From Deltaproteobacteria bacterium (GTDB lineage Bacteria > Lernaellota > Lernaellaia > JACKCT01), in assembly GCA_020633895.1 (NCBI GenBank), contig JACKCT010000001.1:62001-126000 (forward strand): 64,000 bases of DNA. The letters run 5' to 3'. This document shows positions 25,790 through 34,181 of this stretch, piece after piece. The notes below the pieces were generated by a model that worked only from the letters and a program-made list of their open reading frames with translations, did no database searches and was not told where the DNA came from. How positions within the stretch are numbered: the stretch's first letter is position 1; each line of letters opens with the position of its first letter. The position numbers and the translations under genes are program-made.

Positions 25790-28700
25790 GCCTTCGGCGC
25801 ACCGCCAGTTTGATGCTTGCTGTCGTCTTGTTGATGTCGGCGTTTGTCGTCGCCGCGCCGATGCCGGCCGGCGCCCAGACGGATCCTGTCGCTTCGCGTC
25901 AGGCCAAGCTCGAAGCCGATCTGCGGTCCCTGCGCGAAGAGCGGGAAAAACTGCAGGAGCGCATCGCCGAATTGCTCGGTCCTGAAGAGCAGGCCGAGAA
26001 GAAAAACCTGCGCGCCAAGGTCGAAGTGATCAATCGCCAGATCCGCGTCAAGGAACTGGAGCTTCGCAATGTCACCAAGGGTCGACTGGCTCGCGGGCAG
26101 GACGCCATTCGCGCCAGCTACACCAGTGAATTGCGAGCCCTGGAGGCGCAGAAGGCCGACAAGCGCCGTGAAACCATTGAGAAATTCGAAAAAATTCTCT
26201 CCGAGACGCAGGATCGGAACCTGAGCCCCGAGGTCATGTTCCGTCTGGCCCAGCTCTATTTCGAGGAGAGCTATTACCAGTACACCCTACAGATGGACGA
26301 GTACGACCGCTTGGCGGAAAGCGGGCAAGACCCGGGTCTGCCGCCGGATCCGACGTACAATCGATCCATCCAGCTTTATCGGCAGATTGTCGAGGAACAT
26401 CCGAACTACGCCCGCGCCGACGCGGCCATGTACCTGTTGGCGTTCTGCTACATGGAAAACGGCGACGTCGACGTGGCGCTCAAGACCTACCAGGAAATGA
26501 TCGGGCGCTATCCGTCCAGCTCGTACATTCCCGAAGCCCATGTGCGCATGGGTGAGATCTACTTCGAGCGCGGCGAGTTCAATCGCAGCGCCTACGATCA
26601 GGCGATCTACCACTACAAGCAGGTGGATACGCGCTCCAAGTTCTACGACAAGGCCCTCTACAAGTTGGGCTGGACCTACTACAAGATGGCGACCATCTAC
26701 AATCCGGAGCCCCTGGATCAGGCCGTCGACTACTTCACGCAGGTTCTCGACTACTACGAGATGCGTCCGACCAAACGCATCGGCGCCGGTGACGACCTGC
26801 GCAAGGAGTCCATCGACTACATCGCCATCGCCTTCACGGATATGCGCGACGGACTGGGCTACGCGAAGAATTACTTCGCCACCAAGGGCAATCCCAAGTG
26901 GACCAAGGACATCCTGGAAAAGATGGTCGAGGTCTATTTCGCCGCGGATAACTACGAAGAAGGCCGCGCGACCGCGTTTCATTATCTGGAGCAGTATCCG
27001 TACGACGTGAAAGATCCGTCCATCGCCCTGCTGGTCGTCGACAGCTACGACAAAGAGGGCGACTACCCCAACGTGGTCGAATGGACGGAGAAAATCGCCG
27101 AGGATTACGGCCCGGACAGCGCCTGGCGCAAGAACGTGCGAGGCACGCGCGAGCAGATCAACGGCGCCGACAAGATCGTCATGAACTCCCTGTACGCCAA
27201 CGCCACGTTCAACCACGACATGGCGCTTAAGGCCGGTATCGCCGGCGACGAAAAAGAAGCCAACGCCCGGTTCAATCGCGCCATTCGCAGCTACGATCTG
27301 TATACGACCATGTTCCCCGAAGCGCCGCGACGCAAGCAGTCGCTGTTCAATCTGGGCGAGGCCTATTACGACACGGGCCGGTTCGTCGAGGCGGCGGACT
27401 TCTATCAGAAGGTGCTCGACTTCCCGGCCAAGCAGGATTGCAAGGGATGCATCGACGCCGAGTTCAACAAGGTGAAAGCCTTGCAGAAGGCCGTCGAGGA
27501 AGAGGGCCTGCCCAACGAGGATATCCGCAAGCTGGTCGAGGCCGAGGGCGGATCGCAGATCAAGGTGGAAGACGTCGGTACGCTCTCCTTGAAGCGCATG
27601 CCGCTTACGCCCGTCGCCCAGTCCTATGTCGACTCCCTGGTGGCTTATGCACCCAAGGCGAGCAAGGGGTCGGATGTGGATCCGGCCAGCGCCGCGACGG
27701 CGCCCGCTCCCTTCCTGGTGGCCGCCGGCCGCGTGTATTTCTGGTACGGCCATATGGACCAGGCAAACGGTTTGTTCCAGAAGGTCGCCTCCGAATACGG
27801 CGGGTCGCCGGCCGAAAGCAACGCCCGGTTCTACCTGGTGGAAGGCGCCAAGCTCGGCGGCGAAATCCGTGACGTCGTCGACTTCCTCAAAAACAATCCG
27901 GCTCAGCAGGCGGAACTGCGCGACGAAGAGACGAAGCTGAAGAACAACGCCATTTGGGTCATTGCCAGCCGGGCCCGGGACGAAAGCAAGGGTAACGAAG
28001 CGATTGCGGCCTATATGGAAGCCTACGACGCCGACCCGACCAGCGACGATGCCCCTTCGGCCTTGCACAACATCGCCGTCATCTACGAGCAGGATCTGCA
28101 CAACATCACCCGCGCCAACGAGTATCTGGTGCGCGTGGCCCAGGAATTCCCGACCTACGAATACTCGGCCGAGGACTTGTTCCACGCCGCCTACAATTTC
28201 GAAAAGATCGGCCGGTTTGAGGACGCCCAGAAGACCTACTACCAGTATTCGCAGACTTACTCGAATATGCCCAAGGCCGAGGACGCCTTGTTTAACGCCA
28301 CCAACCTGGCGATCAAGGACTTCCGCTTCAGCGAAGCCATCACGTTGGCCCGTGAATACTCCGAGCGCTATCCGGACGCCAAGGACGCGGGCGAGCCGCT
28401 CTTCCAGATTGCGCGCATCAATGAGCGCCTGAATAACCTCCCCGATGCCCAGTCCACGTATAACGAATATCTCGACCGGTTCACCAACGATCCGGAGCAC
28501 ATTATCGAGGCGCACACCAAGCTGGGCGTCTGGGCCTACAAGGCCGGCGACTCGACCGAGGCCAGCCGCCATCTGAATCTGGCGGTGGCGATTTACGACC
28601 AGTACGCCGGGGCCGTCGAAGGCGCCAAGGGCTACGCGGCCGAGGCCAAGTTCTATCAGGCCGACCCGATCTGGAATCAGTACACGGCGCAGAAGTTCAC

Positions 28701-29286
28701 CGGCGACATCACGCAGGACGCGACGATTCTGCAGGAGAAGGCGGCGACCTTTAAGCAGCTCCAAGGGCTCTACGAGGAAGTCATCGGGTACGCCGACTTC
28801 GAGTGGTTCACCGCGGGACTGCATATGATCGGTATGATCAACCGTGAGTTCTCCGAATCCCTGTTCACCGCGCCGGTGCCCGACGGCCTGACGCCCGAGC
28901 AGGAAGACGAGTACATCATCAAGCTTGAGGACATCGCCTTCCCGATCAAGGAAAAAGCCGCCGAGGCGTTCCAGAAAAACGTCGACAAGGGACGCGCCGA
29001 GCGCGTTCGGAACAAGTGGATCGACCAAAGCTGGGCGATGGCCAAGCTCTACGATCCGAAGATCGAGGAAGACAAGTTCGAAGAGCCGGTCTTTGACGGG
29101 CAGGTGGCTTTCGCGGGCGCCAAGTTCGCCCTGGAGCCCAAGGCCAAGGCAGCCCCGGCCGTCGAAGAGGTTCCGGATCTGCCCGCCGAACCGGCCGCCG
29201 AACCGGCCGCGGAGCCCTCCACGGAGCCCGCGGAGACGGAAGAACCGGCGGCGGATGCGCCCGGCGACGCGGTGGAGGAAGGCTGA
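25786..29286 (+). CDS. Giant periplasmic TPR protein (GltD/AgmU-like)
   Basis: The 1166-residue product begins with a signal peptide (AAPMPAGAQ). A coiled coil at about 35-130 (EADLRSLREEREKLQERIAE) is followed by a TPR solenoid through to about 1000. Clear units include MFRLAQLYFEESYYQYTLQ, AMYLLAFCYMENGDVDVAL, ALYKLGWTYYKMATIYN, LFNLGEAYYDTGRFVEAAD and DLFHAAYNFEKIGRFEDAQK. The C-terminus is a Pro/Glu/Ala tail (PAAEPAAEPSTEPAETEE). Size and plan match the giant TPR periplasmic component GltD (AgmU) of the Myxococcus gliding complex; that assignment rests on architecture and neighbours. It starts at ATG in an ATGA overlap. Confidence 0.85.
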   Translation: MSLRRTASLMLAVVLLMSAFVVAAPMPAGAQTDPVASRQAKLEADLRSLREEREKLQERIAELLGPEEQAEKKNLRAKVEVINRQIRVKELELRNVTKGRLARGQDAIRASYTSELRALEAQKADKRRETIEKFEKILSETQDRNLSPEVMFRLAQLYFEESYYQYTLQMDEYDRLAESGQDPGLPPDPTYNRSIQLYRQIVEEHPNYARADAAMYLLAFCYMENGDVDVALKTYQEMIGRYPSSSYIPEAHVRMGEIYFERGEFNRSAYDQAIYHYKQVDTRSKFYDKALYKLGWTYYKMATIYNPEPLDQAVDYFTQVLDYYEMRPTKRIGAGDDLRKESIDYIAIAFTDMRDGLGYAKNYFATKGNPKWTKDILEKMVEVYFAADNYEEGRATAFHYLEQYPYDVKDPSIALLVVDSYDKEGDYPNVVEWTEKIAEDYGPDSAWRKNVRGTREQINGADKIVMNSLYANATFNHDMALKAGIAGDEKEANARFNRAIRSYDLYTTMFPEAPRRKQSLFNLGEAYYDTGRFVEAADFYQKVLDFPAKQDCKGCIDAEFNKVKALQKAVEEEGLPNEDIRKLVEAEGGSQIKVEDVGTLSLKRMPLTPVAQSYVDSLVAYAPKASKGSDVDPASAATAPAPFLVAAGRVYFWYGHMDQANGLFQKVASEYGGSPAESNARFYLVEGAKLGGEIRDVVDFLKNNPAQQAELRDEETKLKNNAIWVIASRARDESKGNEAIAAYMEAYDADPTSDDAPSALHNIAVIYEQDLHNITRANEYLVRVAQEFPTYEYSAEDLFHAAYNFEKIGRFEDAQKTYYQYSQTYSNMPKAEDALFNATNLAIKDFRFSEAITLAREYSERYPDAKDAGEPLFQIARINERLNNLPDAQSTYNEYLDRFTNDPEHIIEAHTKLGVWAYKAGDSTEASRHLNLAVAIYDQYAGAVEGAKGYAAEAKFYQADPIWNQYTAQKFTGDITQDATILQEKAATFKQLQGLYEEVIGYADFEWFTAGLHMIGMINREFSESLFTAPVPDGLTPEQEDEYIIKLEDIAFPIKEKAAEAFQKNVDKGRAERVRNKWIDQSWAMAKLYDPKIEEDKFEEPVFDGQVAFAGAKFALEPKAKAAPAVEEVPDLPAEPAAEPAAEPSTEPAETEEPAADAPGDAVEEG

Positions 29287-29292
29287 CCGTTG

Positions 29293-30402
29293 ATGAATCG
29301 ACGCCTCATATGGATGTTGGCCCTGATCGTCGTCTTCGTGGCCGCCGGTTGCGGCGGGAAATCCATGAAGGACGCCGGCGAGCCGCTGGAGCCGGGCGAA
29401 GAGGCCGAGGAGCCGGTACCCACCGGCCCGGACGCGGACATGATCCTCTATAACCAGGGCGTGGACGCGGCCCGGTCCGGCGAGATCAAGCGGGCGGAAA
29501 ATCGCTTCGGACACGCCGTCGAGGCCAATCCGAACATGGTCGAAGCCTGGTTGAATCTGGGCGTGGCCCGCACCAAGCTGGGTAAGTCCGATCAAGCGGT
29601 GGACGCGTTGCAGCGGGCCATGACGATCAATCCGAACTACCCCGGCGTGCGCACCGCCTTGGGCGCGGCGCTGGCGGAAGCCGGGCGGCAAAGCGAGGCG
29701 TTGGGCGTGCTGAATCAGGCCGTCGCCTCCAACCCGAGCGATTTGGAAGCGAAAAACGACGTCGGCGCGGTCTATCTGTCGATGGGGCGGTATCGGGAGG
29801 CCGAAACGCTCTTCCGGGAGGTCATCGCCGAGGATGTGAGCATCGTGGACGCCCACGTGAACCTGGCCAGGGTCTACCACAACCAAGGCAAGACCGAAAT
29901 GGCGATCACTATCCTCAACAATGCCCAGGGATACGCGGAAAGTTCCGAACTGCACAACAATATGGGGCAGTATTATACCGCCCTGGCGGATTGGGGCCGG
30001 GCCCGCGACGCATTCCGCAAGGCGGTCAACGCCGATCCCGGCAACGCCGCCGCCCAAGGCAATCTGGGCGCGATGAACATCAAGCTCAAGGATCTGGACG
30101 GGGCCCGCGAGGCCCTGGAGACGGCGGTCAAGCTCGATTCGAATATTGCCCAGGTGCAGACCAATCTGGCGACGATTCTGCGGGCCGACGGGGACGCGGA
30201 CGGCGCCAAGGAGCACTTGGAGCGGGCGATCGCCCTGGATCCCCAGATGGCCGAGGCCTACTTGAACTTGGGCATCCTGTACGAGATTGATTTCGACGAT
30301 AAATCCCAAGCGGTGGCGAACTATCAGCGGTATTTGGGTTACGCCACCGACGGTGAACGCAAGGCGCAGGTCCAGGAGTGGGTCACGCGCCTGTCGAAGT
30401 AA
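29293..30402 (+). CDS. TPR lipoprotein (GltE/AglT-like)
   Basis: The 369-residue product has a lipoprotein signal (MNRRLIWMLALIVVFVAAGC, lipobox AAGC) and a short acidic linker. About eight consecutive canonical TPRs follow (for example AWLNLGVARTKLGKSDQAVD, ALGAALAEAGRQSEALGVL, AYLNLGILYEI). A TTG one codon upstream is open but the ATG at 29293 gives the better signal, with AGGAAGG about ten bases before. In Myxococcus the TPR lipoprotein GltE (AglT) sits at the outer membrane beside the giant TPR protein and the TolQ/R motor; the order here fits that role. Its lipidation site should retain it at the inner face of the outer membrane. Confidence 0.86.
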   Translation: MNRRLIWMLALIVVFVAAGCGGKSMKDAGEPLEPGEEAEEPVPTGPDADMILYNQGVDAARSGEIKRAENRFGHAVEANPNMVEAWLNLGVARTKLGKSDQAVDALQRAMTINPNYPGVRTALGAALAEAGRQSEALGVLNQAVASNPSDLEAKNDVGAVYLSMGRYREAETLFREVIAEDVSIVDAHVNLARVYHNQGKTEMAITILNNAQGYAESSELHNNMGQYYTALADWGRARDAFRKAVNADPGNAAAQGNLGAMNIKLKDLDGAREALETAVKLDSNIAQVQTNLATILRADGDADGAKEHLERAIALDPQMAEAYLNLGILYEIDFDDKSQAVANYQRYLGYATDGERKAQVQEWVTRLSK

Positions 30403-30421
30403 CGGGAAACACAAATAAAAC

Positions 30422-30457
30422 GACCACCGTGTGTTGCAATTTTCACACAACGTGGTC
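30422..30457 (+). other. Intercistronic hairpin
   Basis: Two stems, GACCAC/GTGGTC (30422-30427 with 30452-30457) and GTGTG/CACAC (30429-30433 with 30444-30448), are separated by a small bulge and close on a T-rich loop. It stands 20 bases before the ribosome site of the 79-residue protein. No U-tract follows, so it is more likely an mRNA stability or translation element than a terminator. Confidence 0.5.
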
Positions 30458-30476
30458 AATATCGGCGGAGGCGGAT

Positions 30477-30716
30477 ATGTCCAAATTGACGATCATCGTT
30501 CTGGCGACCGCGCTGGCGGTTCTGGCCTTTTCGGCGGCCCCGGCGCTGGCTCAGCAAGATTCGGTCGAGGTCGATTCCATTGTCATCGAGGGACGCATTC
30601 TCCGTCCCCAGGTGGCGTACATGATCCAGCGCGCGAACGTGGAATTCGGGGTGAACGCCTCGAAAACGAGTTTTATCCATAAGATCGAGGAATCGATCGA
30701 AGAGGAACCATTTTAA
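30477..30716 (+). CDS. 79-residue exported protein of the Glt-like operon
   Basis: A strong ribosome site (GGAGG) precedes the ATG at 30477; the longer open frame from 30378 lies inside the previous gene. The product has a cleavable signal (ATALAVLAFSAAPALA, cut before QQ). The mature domain has about 54 residues (VDSIVIEGRILRPQVAYMI, KTSFIHKIEESIEEEPF). I recall similar short 'VIVIEG..I..P.A.YI...A...F......F..KI...' proteins directly upstream of TolQ genes in other deltaproteobacterial genomes, but no function is known to me. The position between the TPR lipoprotein and the TolQ-like gene makes it a candidate small periplasmic subunit. Confidence 0.8.
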   Translation: MSKLTIIVLATALAVLAFSAAPALAQQDSVEVDSIVIEGRILRPQVAYMIQRANVEFGVNASKTSFIHKIEESIEEEPF

Positions 30717-30771
30717 CCGGTTGCAAGGACTCATGAGGGGGTCCCCATCGGCTGTTTGGGCCGGTGGTGAT

Positions 30772-30789
30772 GGTTCGCTGATTCGAACC
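30772..30789 (+). other. Small perfect hairpin before the TolQ-like gene
   Basis: GGTTCG (30772-30777) pairs with CGAACC (30784-30789) across a six-base loop, about eight bases before the AAGGAG of the next gene. It could tune translation of the motor subunits relative to the TPR genes; this is inference. Confidence 0.35.
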
Positions 30790-30810
30790 GACTAAAGGAG
30801 CACAGGACCG

Positions 30811-31458
30811 ATGGCTGATTCGTTGGGGAATTTCTTCGTCGAGGGCGGCTCGGTGATGTACGTGATCTTGGTGGCGCTGATTCTCGCCGTCTTGATCGCG
30901 GTGGAGCGGTTCTATTTCGTTTTCTTCCGCTTCAACATCAACGGAGAGAACTTCATGCGCAAGATCCAGCAACTGGTGGAAGCGCGTAACTATGAGCGGG
31001 CGATTCAACTTTGCAACGCGGTCCCCCGGTCGGCGTTGGCCAAAGTGGTCAAGGCCGGGCTCGTGAAAGCCGGGCAGGACCCGCGGGATATCCAGAACTC
31101 GGTGGACGAGGCGGCCTTGGAGATTCTGCCCAAGCTGACCAAACGCACCGGCTTCCTGCAGGTCATCGCCAACGTGGCCACCCTGCTGGGCCTGCTGGGA
31201 ACGATCTTCGGTATCATCCTGGCCTTCAAGGCCGTCGCCGAGGTCGACCCGTCCATGAAGCAGGTCGTTCTCACCAAGGGTATCGCCGTCGCTCTGTACA
31301 CCACGGCCTTCGGCCTGATCGTCGCGATTCCCTCCATGGTGGCTCACGCCCTGGTGGAGTCTTCGACGACCAAGATCATCGACGAGATCGACGAGTATTC
31401 GGTCAAACTGATCAACCAACTCGCGGCCAAGAGCCAAGAAGATCGCCAGACCGCTTAA
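30811..31458 (+). CDS. MotA/TolQ/ExbB-family proton channel subunit (AglR-like)
   Basis: The 215-residue inner-membrane protein has three membrane segments. The first is near the N-terminus (VMYVILVALILAVLIAVERF). A cytoplasmic helical region follows, then the conserved pair FLQVIANVATLLGLLGTIFG and IAVALYTTAFGLIVAIPSMV, which line the proton path in TolQ/ExbB. It lacks the large cytoplasmic domain of MotA, as in AglR. AAGGAG is well placed before the ATG. It is followed by two TolR/ExbD-like genes, giving the 1:2 gene pattern known for AglR-AglQ-AglS. It should assemble as a pentamer around TolR-like dimers and use the proton gradient. Confidence 0.93.
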   Translation: MADSLGNFFVEGGSVMYVILVALILAVLIAVERFYFVFFRFNINGENFMRKIQQLVEARNYERAIQLCNAVPRSALAKVVKAGLVKAGQDPRDIQNSVDEAALEILPKLTKRTGFLQVIANVATLLGLLGTIFGIILAFKAVAEVDPSMKQVVLTKGIAVALYTTAFGLIVAIPSMVAHALVESSTTKIIDEIDEYSVKLINQLAAKSQEDRQTA

Positions 31459-31485
31459 GGCGGGTCATAAAGGACGAATGCATCC

Positions 31486-32103
31486 ATGGCCGGACGTCCC
31501 AGTCAACGCCTGCATCAGGGCAAAAAAACTGAAGATTTGAACATTCTTCCCGTGATGAATGTTTTCATGATTCTGGTGCCGTTCTTGCTCCTGTCGGCGT
31601 CGTTCGTCCAATTGACCGTCGTGGACACCACGCTGCCGGCAACCAAGACCAAAACCGTCGAATCCGATTCCCCAACGCCCACGCCGCCCAAGCTGTCCCT
31701 GACGGTTTTCGTGCGTGACGACGGTTTTCTTCTGGCCGGCTACGGCGGTGTGCTCGAACCCGACGGCCCGGCCGCTGAAGGCGAAGACGCCGGTCCCGAT
31801 CGCTTCATCATCAAGAAGATTCAAAAAGGCGTGGACGCCGACGGCAAGCCGCTCATGTCCTTCGATTGGGACAAGCTTCAAGAGCAGCTTAAAAAGATCA
31901 AAGAGGCGTTCCCCAATCACTATTCGATCGTGATTCTGCCGGAGAACACCATTCGCTACGAGACGCTCGTGAAGCTCATGGACACGACTTATAACTGGTA
32001 TGAACGGACGCCGGACGGCGAGGGCGGGTTCACCACCGAAACCCACGAGCTGTTCCCTCAGCCGATCCTGGCCTGGTCGCTTTCGGGCGGAGGGGGTGCC
32101 TAA
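31486..32103 (+). CDS. ExbD/TolR-like subunit lacking the canonical Asp
   Basis: The 205-residue protein has a short cytoplasmic N-terminus, one membrane segment (about 20-42, ILPVMNVFMILVPFLLLSAS) and a periplasmic domain resembling ExbD/TolR. In that family the segment reads P-x-[IL]-D-V, and the Asp carries protons; here the residue is Asn25 (codon AAT). The periplasmic part has a long insert (EPDGPAAEGEDAGPDRF) and ends in a Gly-rich tail. It is the first of two adjacent TolR-like genes; the second keeps its Asp. AAGGACG precedes the ATG. It may be a structural partner in a mixed dimer rather than a proton carrier. Confidence 0.88.
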   Translation: MAGRPSQRLHQGKKTEDLNILPVMNVFMILVPFLLLSASFVQLTVVDTTLPATKTKTVESDSPTPTPPKLSLTVFVRDDGFLLAGYGGVLEPDGPAAEGEDAGPDRFIIKKIQKGVDADGKPLMSFDWDKLQEQLKKIKEAFPNHYSIVILPENTIRYETLVKLMDTTYNWYERTPDGEGGFTTETHELFPQPILAWSLSGGGGA

Positions 32104-32631
32104 ATGGCGTTCGCCGCATCCAAACGCAAGCGCATCAAGAGCCATCTGAAGCCCTTCGGGCAGTTGAACCTCAACAGCCTGATCGACATGTTCACGATCA
32201 TCCTGGTGTTCCTGCTCAAGAGCTATTCGGCCGTCGAGTTCAACGTGCAGATCAGCGACGACCTGCATTTGCCCACGTCGATTTCCCAGAAACTGCCGGT
32301 CGATACGGTGGTGCTGACCGTGGCGCGTAACGCCATTCTGGTCGACGGCGGCCGGGTGGCTGACGTCGACAAGGAATTCGAAGTGCCGGGGGTGGATCCG
32401 GAAGCCACGTCGATCCCCGACCTCAAGGCGGTCCTTCAGAGTAAATTCCAGACCTTCAACACCCAGGCCGAGGCCCGGGGGGAGAAGTACCTGGGCGAGA
32501 TCACCGTGCAGGCGGACAAGGACATTCCGTACAAGCTGCTCAAACGGGTGATCAAATCCGCCGGCGAGGCGCAGTTCTCAACAATCAAGATGATGGCCTT
32601 CAAGCAGGAAGGCGAGGCGGAGACCCTGTAG
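32104..32631 (+). CDS. ExbD/TolR-like subunit with intact Asp
   Basis: The 175-residue protein has a basic N-terminus (SKRKRIKSHLKPFGQLN) and a membrane segment carrying LNSLIDMFTIILVFLLKSYS, where Asp28 is the expected protonatable residue. The periplasmic ExbD-type domain includes VDTVVLTVARNAILVDGGRV and GEITVQADKDIPYKLLKRVI. The start ATG directly follows the stop of the previous TolR-like gene with GGAGGGGG upstream. Together with the TolQ-like subunit it should form the inner-membrane energy module of this locus, as AglQ/AglS do for gliding. Confidence 0.93.
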   Translation: MAFAASKRKRIKSHLKPFGQLNLNSLIDMFTIILVFLLKSYSAVEFNVQISDDLHLPTSISQKLPVDTVVLTVARNAILVDGGRVADVDKEFEVPGVDPEATSIPDLKAVLQSKFQTFNTQAEARGEKYLGEITVQADKDIPYKLLKRVIKSAGEAQFSTIKMMAFKQEGEAETL

Positions 32632-32773
32632 ACTAGGAAGCGCCGGGGGAAGGCATCCCCGCAAGGCGCTCGTTTTGAAACCCGCGCCGATAGGCGTGCC
32701 GCCGACGAGACCCGGCGCAGTGACGGATGACCGGCCCGGCGCCGAGGGCAAGACGCGGTAGAGGATGAATCGC

Positions 32774-34132
32774 ATGAGCATCCCTGGAAGCAGGCGAGAT
32801 CTGAAGATCGGCATCGTTCAGGACGGAAAGCTGATCTCCGAGACCGTCGTTAAAGATAAAAACGAAATCACGATCGGTTCGGACGCGTCCAGCGCCATCG
32901 TCATCAAGGACGCCGGCGCGCCCAAGAGCCATCCGCTGCTTTCCCGGCGTGACACGAGCTTCGTGCTCAACTACACCGCCCAAATGAGCGGCAAAATCTC
33001 CATCGGCGACAAGTCCTACGAGATCGATCAACTCGCCGCCAAGGGCGTGGCCCGGACCGGCGAGAAGTTCAACACCGTCGACCTGGGCGACAAGGGCAAG
33101 GGCAAAGTCGCGGTCGGCAACACCACGGTGCTCTTCCAAGTCATCCCGGGCGCGGCTCCGGCGCCGATCGCCAAGGTTCCGGCCGACCTGCGGGTCAACT
33201 ACTTCCAACGCATGGACGCCGGGTTCCTGATCGTCCTGGCGATTTCGATCGTTCTGCATGCCATGATGATCGCCTACATCAACTCGCTGCCCGAGTCCGA
33301 GAAGATTTCGGACGACGATAGGGCCAAGTTGCTCGATCGCCTCAATCCTCCCGAGGTGGAGATTCCGCCGATGGAGGAACCCTTGGAAGACGCCGAGTTG
33401 GAGACCAAATCCGACACCGGCACCAAAATCACGCCCAAGGAATCCGGCGGCGGTGGCGGCGGCGGCGGCGGTAACGACGGCGGCGGCGGTGAAGGCGAAG
33501 GCGAGCCGGCCGGCGTGGAGACCAAGGGTCTGCTTGCCCTGATGACCAGCGACGTGGGCGGCGGCGTCCTGTCCGACATTATCGGTGACAAGGGAACCGA
33601 CGCGGGCATCGCCGACGCGATGGGCAAGATCGGCGGCGGTGTGGCCATCGGCGGCAAGAGCGGCGTCATCGGCGGCAAGGGCACCGGCGGCGGCACCGGC
33701 GTGGGCATCAAAGGCACTTCGGCCGCGGGTCTGGGATCCGTCGGTAAAGGCACGGGCACGGGCACCGGGACGGGCACGAAGGCCGCCGCGGTGGTGCAGA
33801 AAGCCCGCGTGACCTCCAGCGGCAACATCTCCGGCGTGGGCGACGCGTCCGGGATTCAGATGCGCATCCGCCGCTACCTGGGCGGTATCCGAAGCTGTTA
33901 CGAACGCGAACTCAAGGCCGACCCCACCTTGACCGGTAAGGTCGGCGTCAACTTCACGATTTCGTCGGCCGGCGGCGTCTCGGCGTGCTCGGTCACGTCT
34001 TCGACGGTCGCCAGCTCGGCCGTGTCCGACTGCGTATGCCGGCGCATCATGCGCTGGAATTTTGATCCACCGGAAGGGGGCGGAAGTCCATCGGTGAACT
34101 ACACGTTCATCTTCACCCCGGCGGGAAGCTAA
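32774..34132 (+). CDS. GltG-like protein: FHA-like domain, TM, Gly-rich linker, AgmX/PglI (TonB-like) C-terminus
   Basis: The 452-residue protein has a cytoplasmic FHA-like beta domain at about 8-125 (EITIGSDASSAIVIKD, KISIGDKSYEIDQL). One membrane segment lies at about 149-169 and a Pro/Glu stretch follows (NPPEVEIPPMEEPLEDAE). A long Gly-rich region runs from 224 to about 335. The C-terminal domain (about 345-452) is typical of AgmX/PglI proteins and related to TonB-C: IRRYLGGIRSCYEREL, GKVGVNFTISSAGGVS and RIMRWNFDPP. Four cysteines in it could form disulfides. This is the GltG arrangement, coupling the TolQR motor to periplasmic and outer-membrane parts. ATG 32774 has GAGGA eight bases before; ATG 32765 is too close. 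Confidence 0.87.
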   Translation: MSIPGSRRDLKIGIVQDGKLISETVVKDKNEITIGSDASSAIVIKDAGAPKSHPLLSRRDTSFVLNYTAQMSGKISIGDKSYEIDQLAAKGVARTGEKFNTVDLGDKGKGKVAVGNTTVLFQVIPGAAPAPIAKVPADLRVNYFQRMDAGFLIVLAISIVLHAMMIAYINSLPESEKISDDDRAKLLDRLNPPEVEIPPMEEPLEDAELETKSDTGTKITPKESGGGGGGGGGNDGGGGEGEGEPAGVETKGLLALMTSDVGGGVLSDIIGDKGTDAGIADAMGKIGGGVAIGGKSGVIGGKGTGGGTGVGIKGTSAAGLGSVGKGTGTGTGTGTKAAAVVQKARVTSSGNISGVGDASGIQMRIRRYLGGIRSCYERELKADPTLTGKVGVNFTISSAGGVSACSVTSSTVASSAVSDCVCRRIMRWNFDPPEGGGSPSVNYTFIFTPAGS

Positions 34133-34181
34133 GGCTGACGGCCGGATTCGCCGGGCCGCGAGGCTCGGGAGAGGTGCCCCG

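Noticed and set aside
26287-30459. A 1390-codon open frame antisense to the TPR genes
   Set aside because: It mirrors the codon bias of the plus-strand genes, has no ribosome site or domain, and spans three genes whose signal peptides, lipobox and TPR repeats are unmistakable.
30772-30789. A GGTTCG...CGAACC stem suggesting a tRNA T-arm
   Set aside because: No acceptor, D or anticodon stems can be formed around it; it is just an intercistronic hairpin.
33440-33490. A GGC/GGT triplet run that looked like a DNA repeat array
   Set aside because: It is the in-frame glycine linker of the GltG-like protein, with mixed codons, not an independent repeat.
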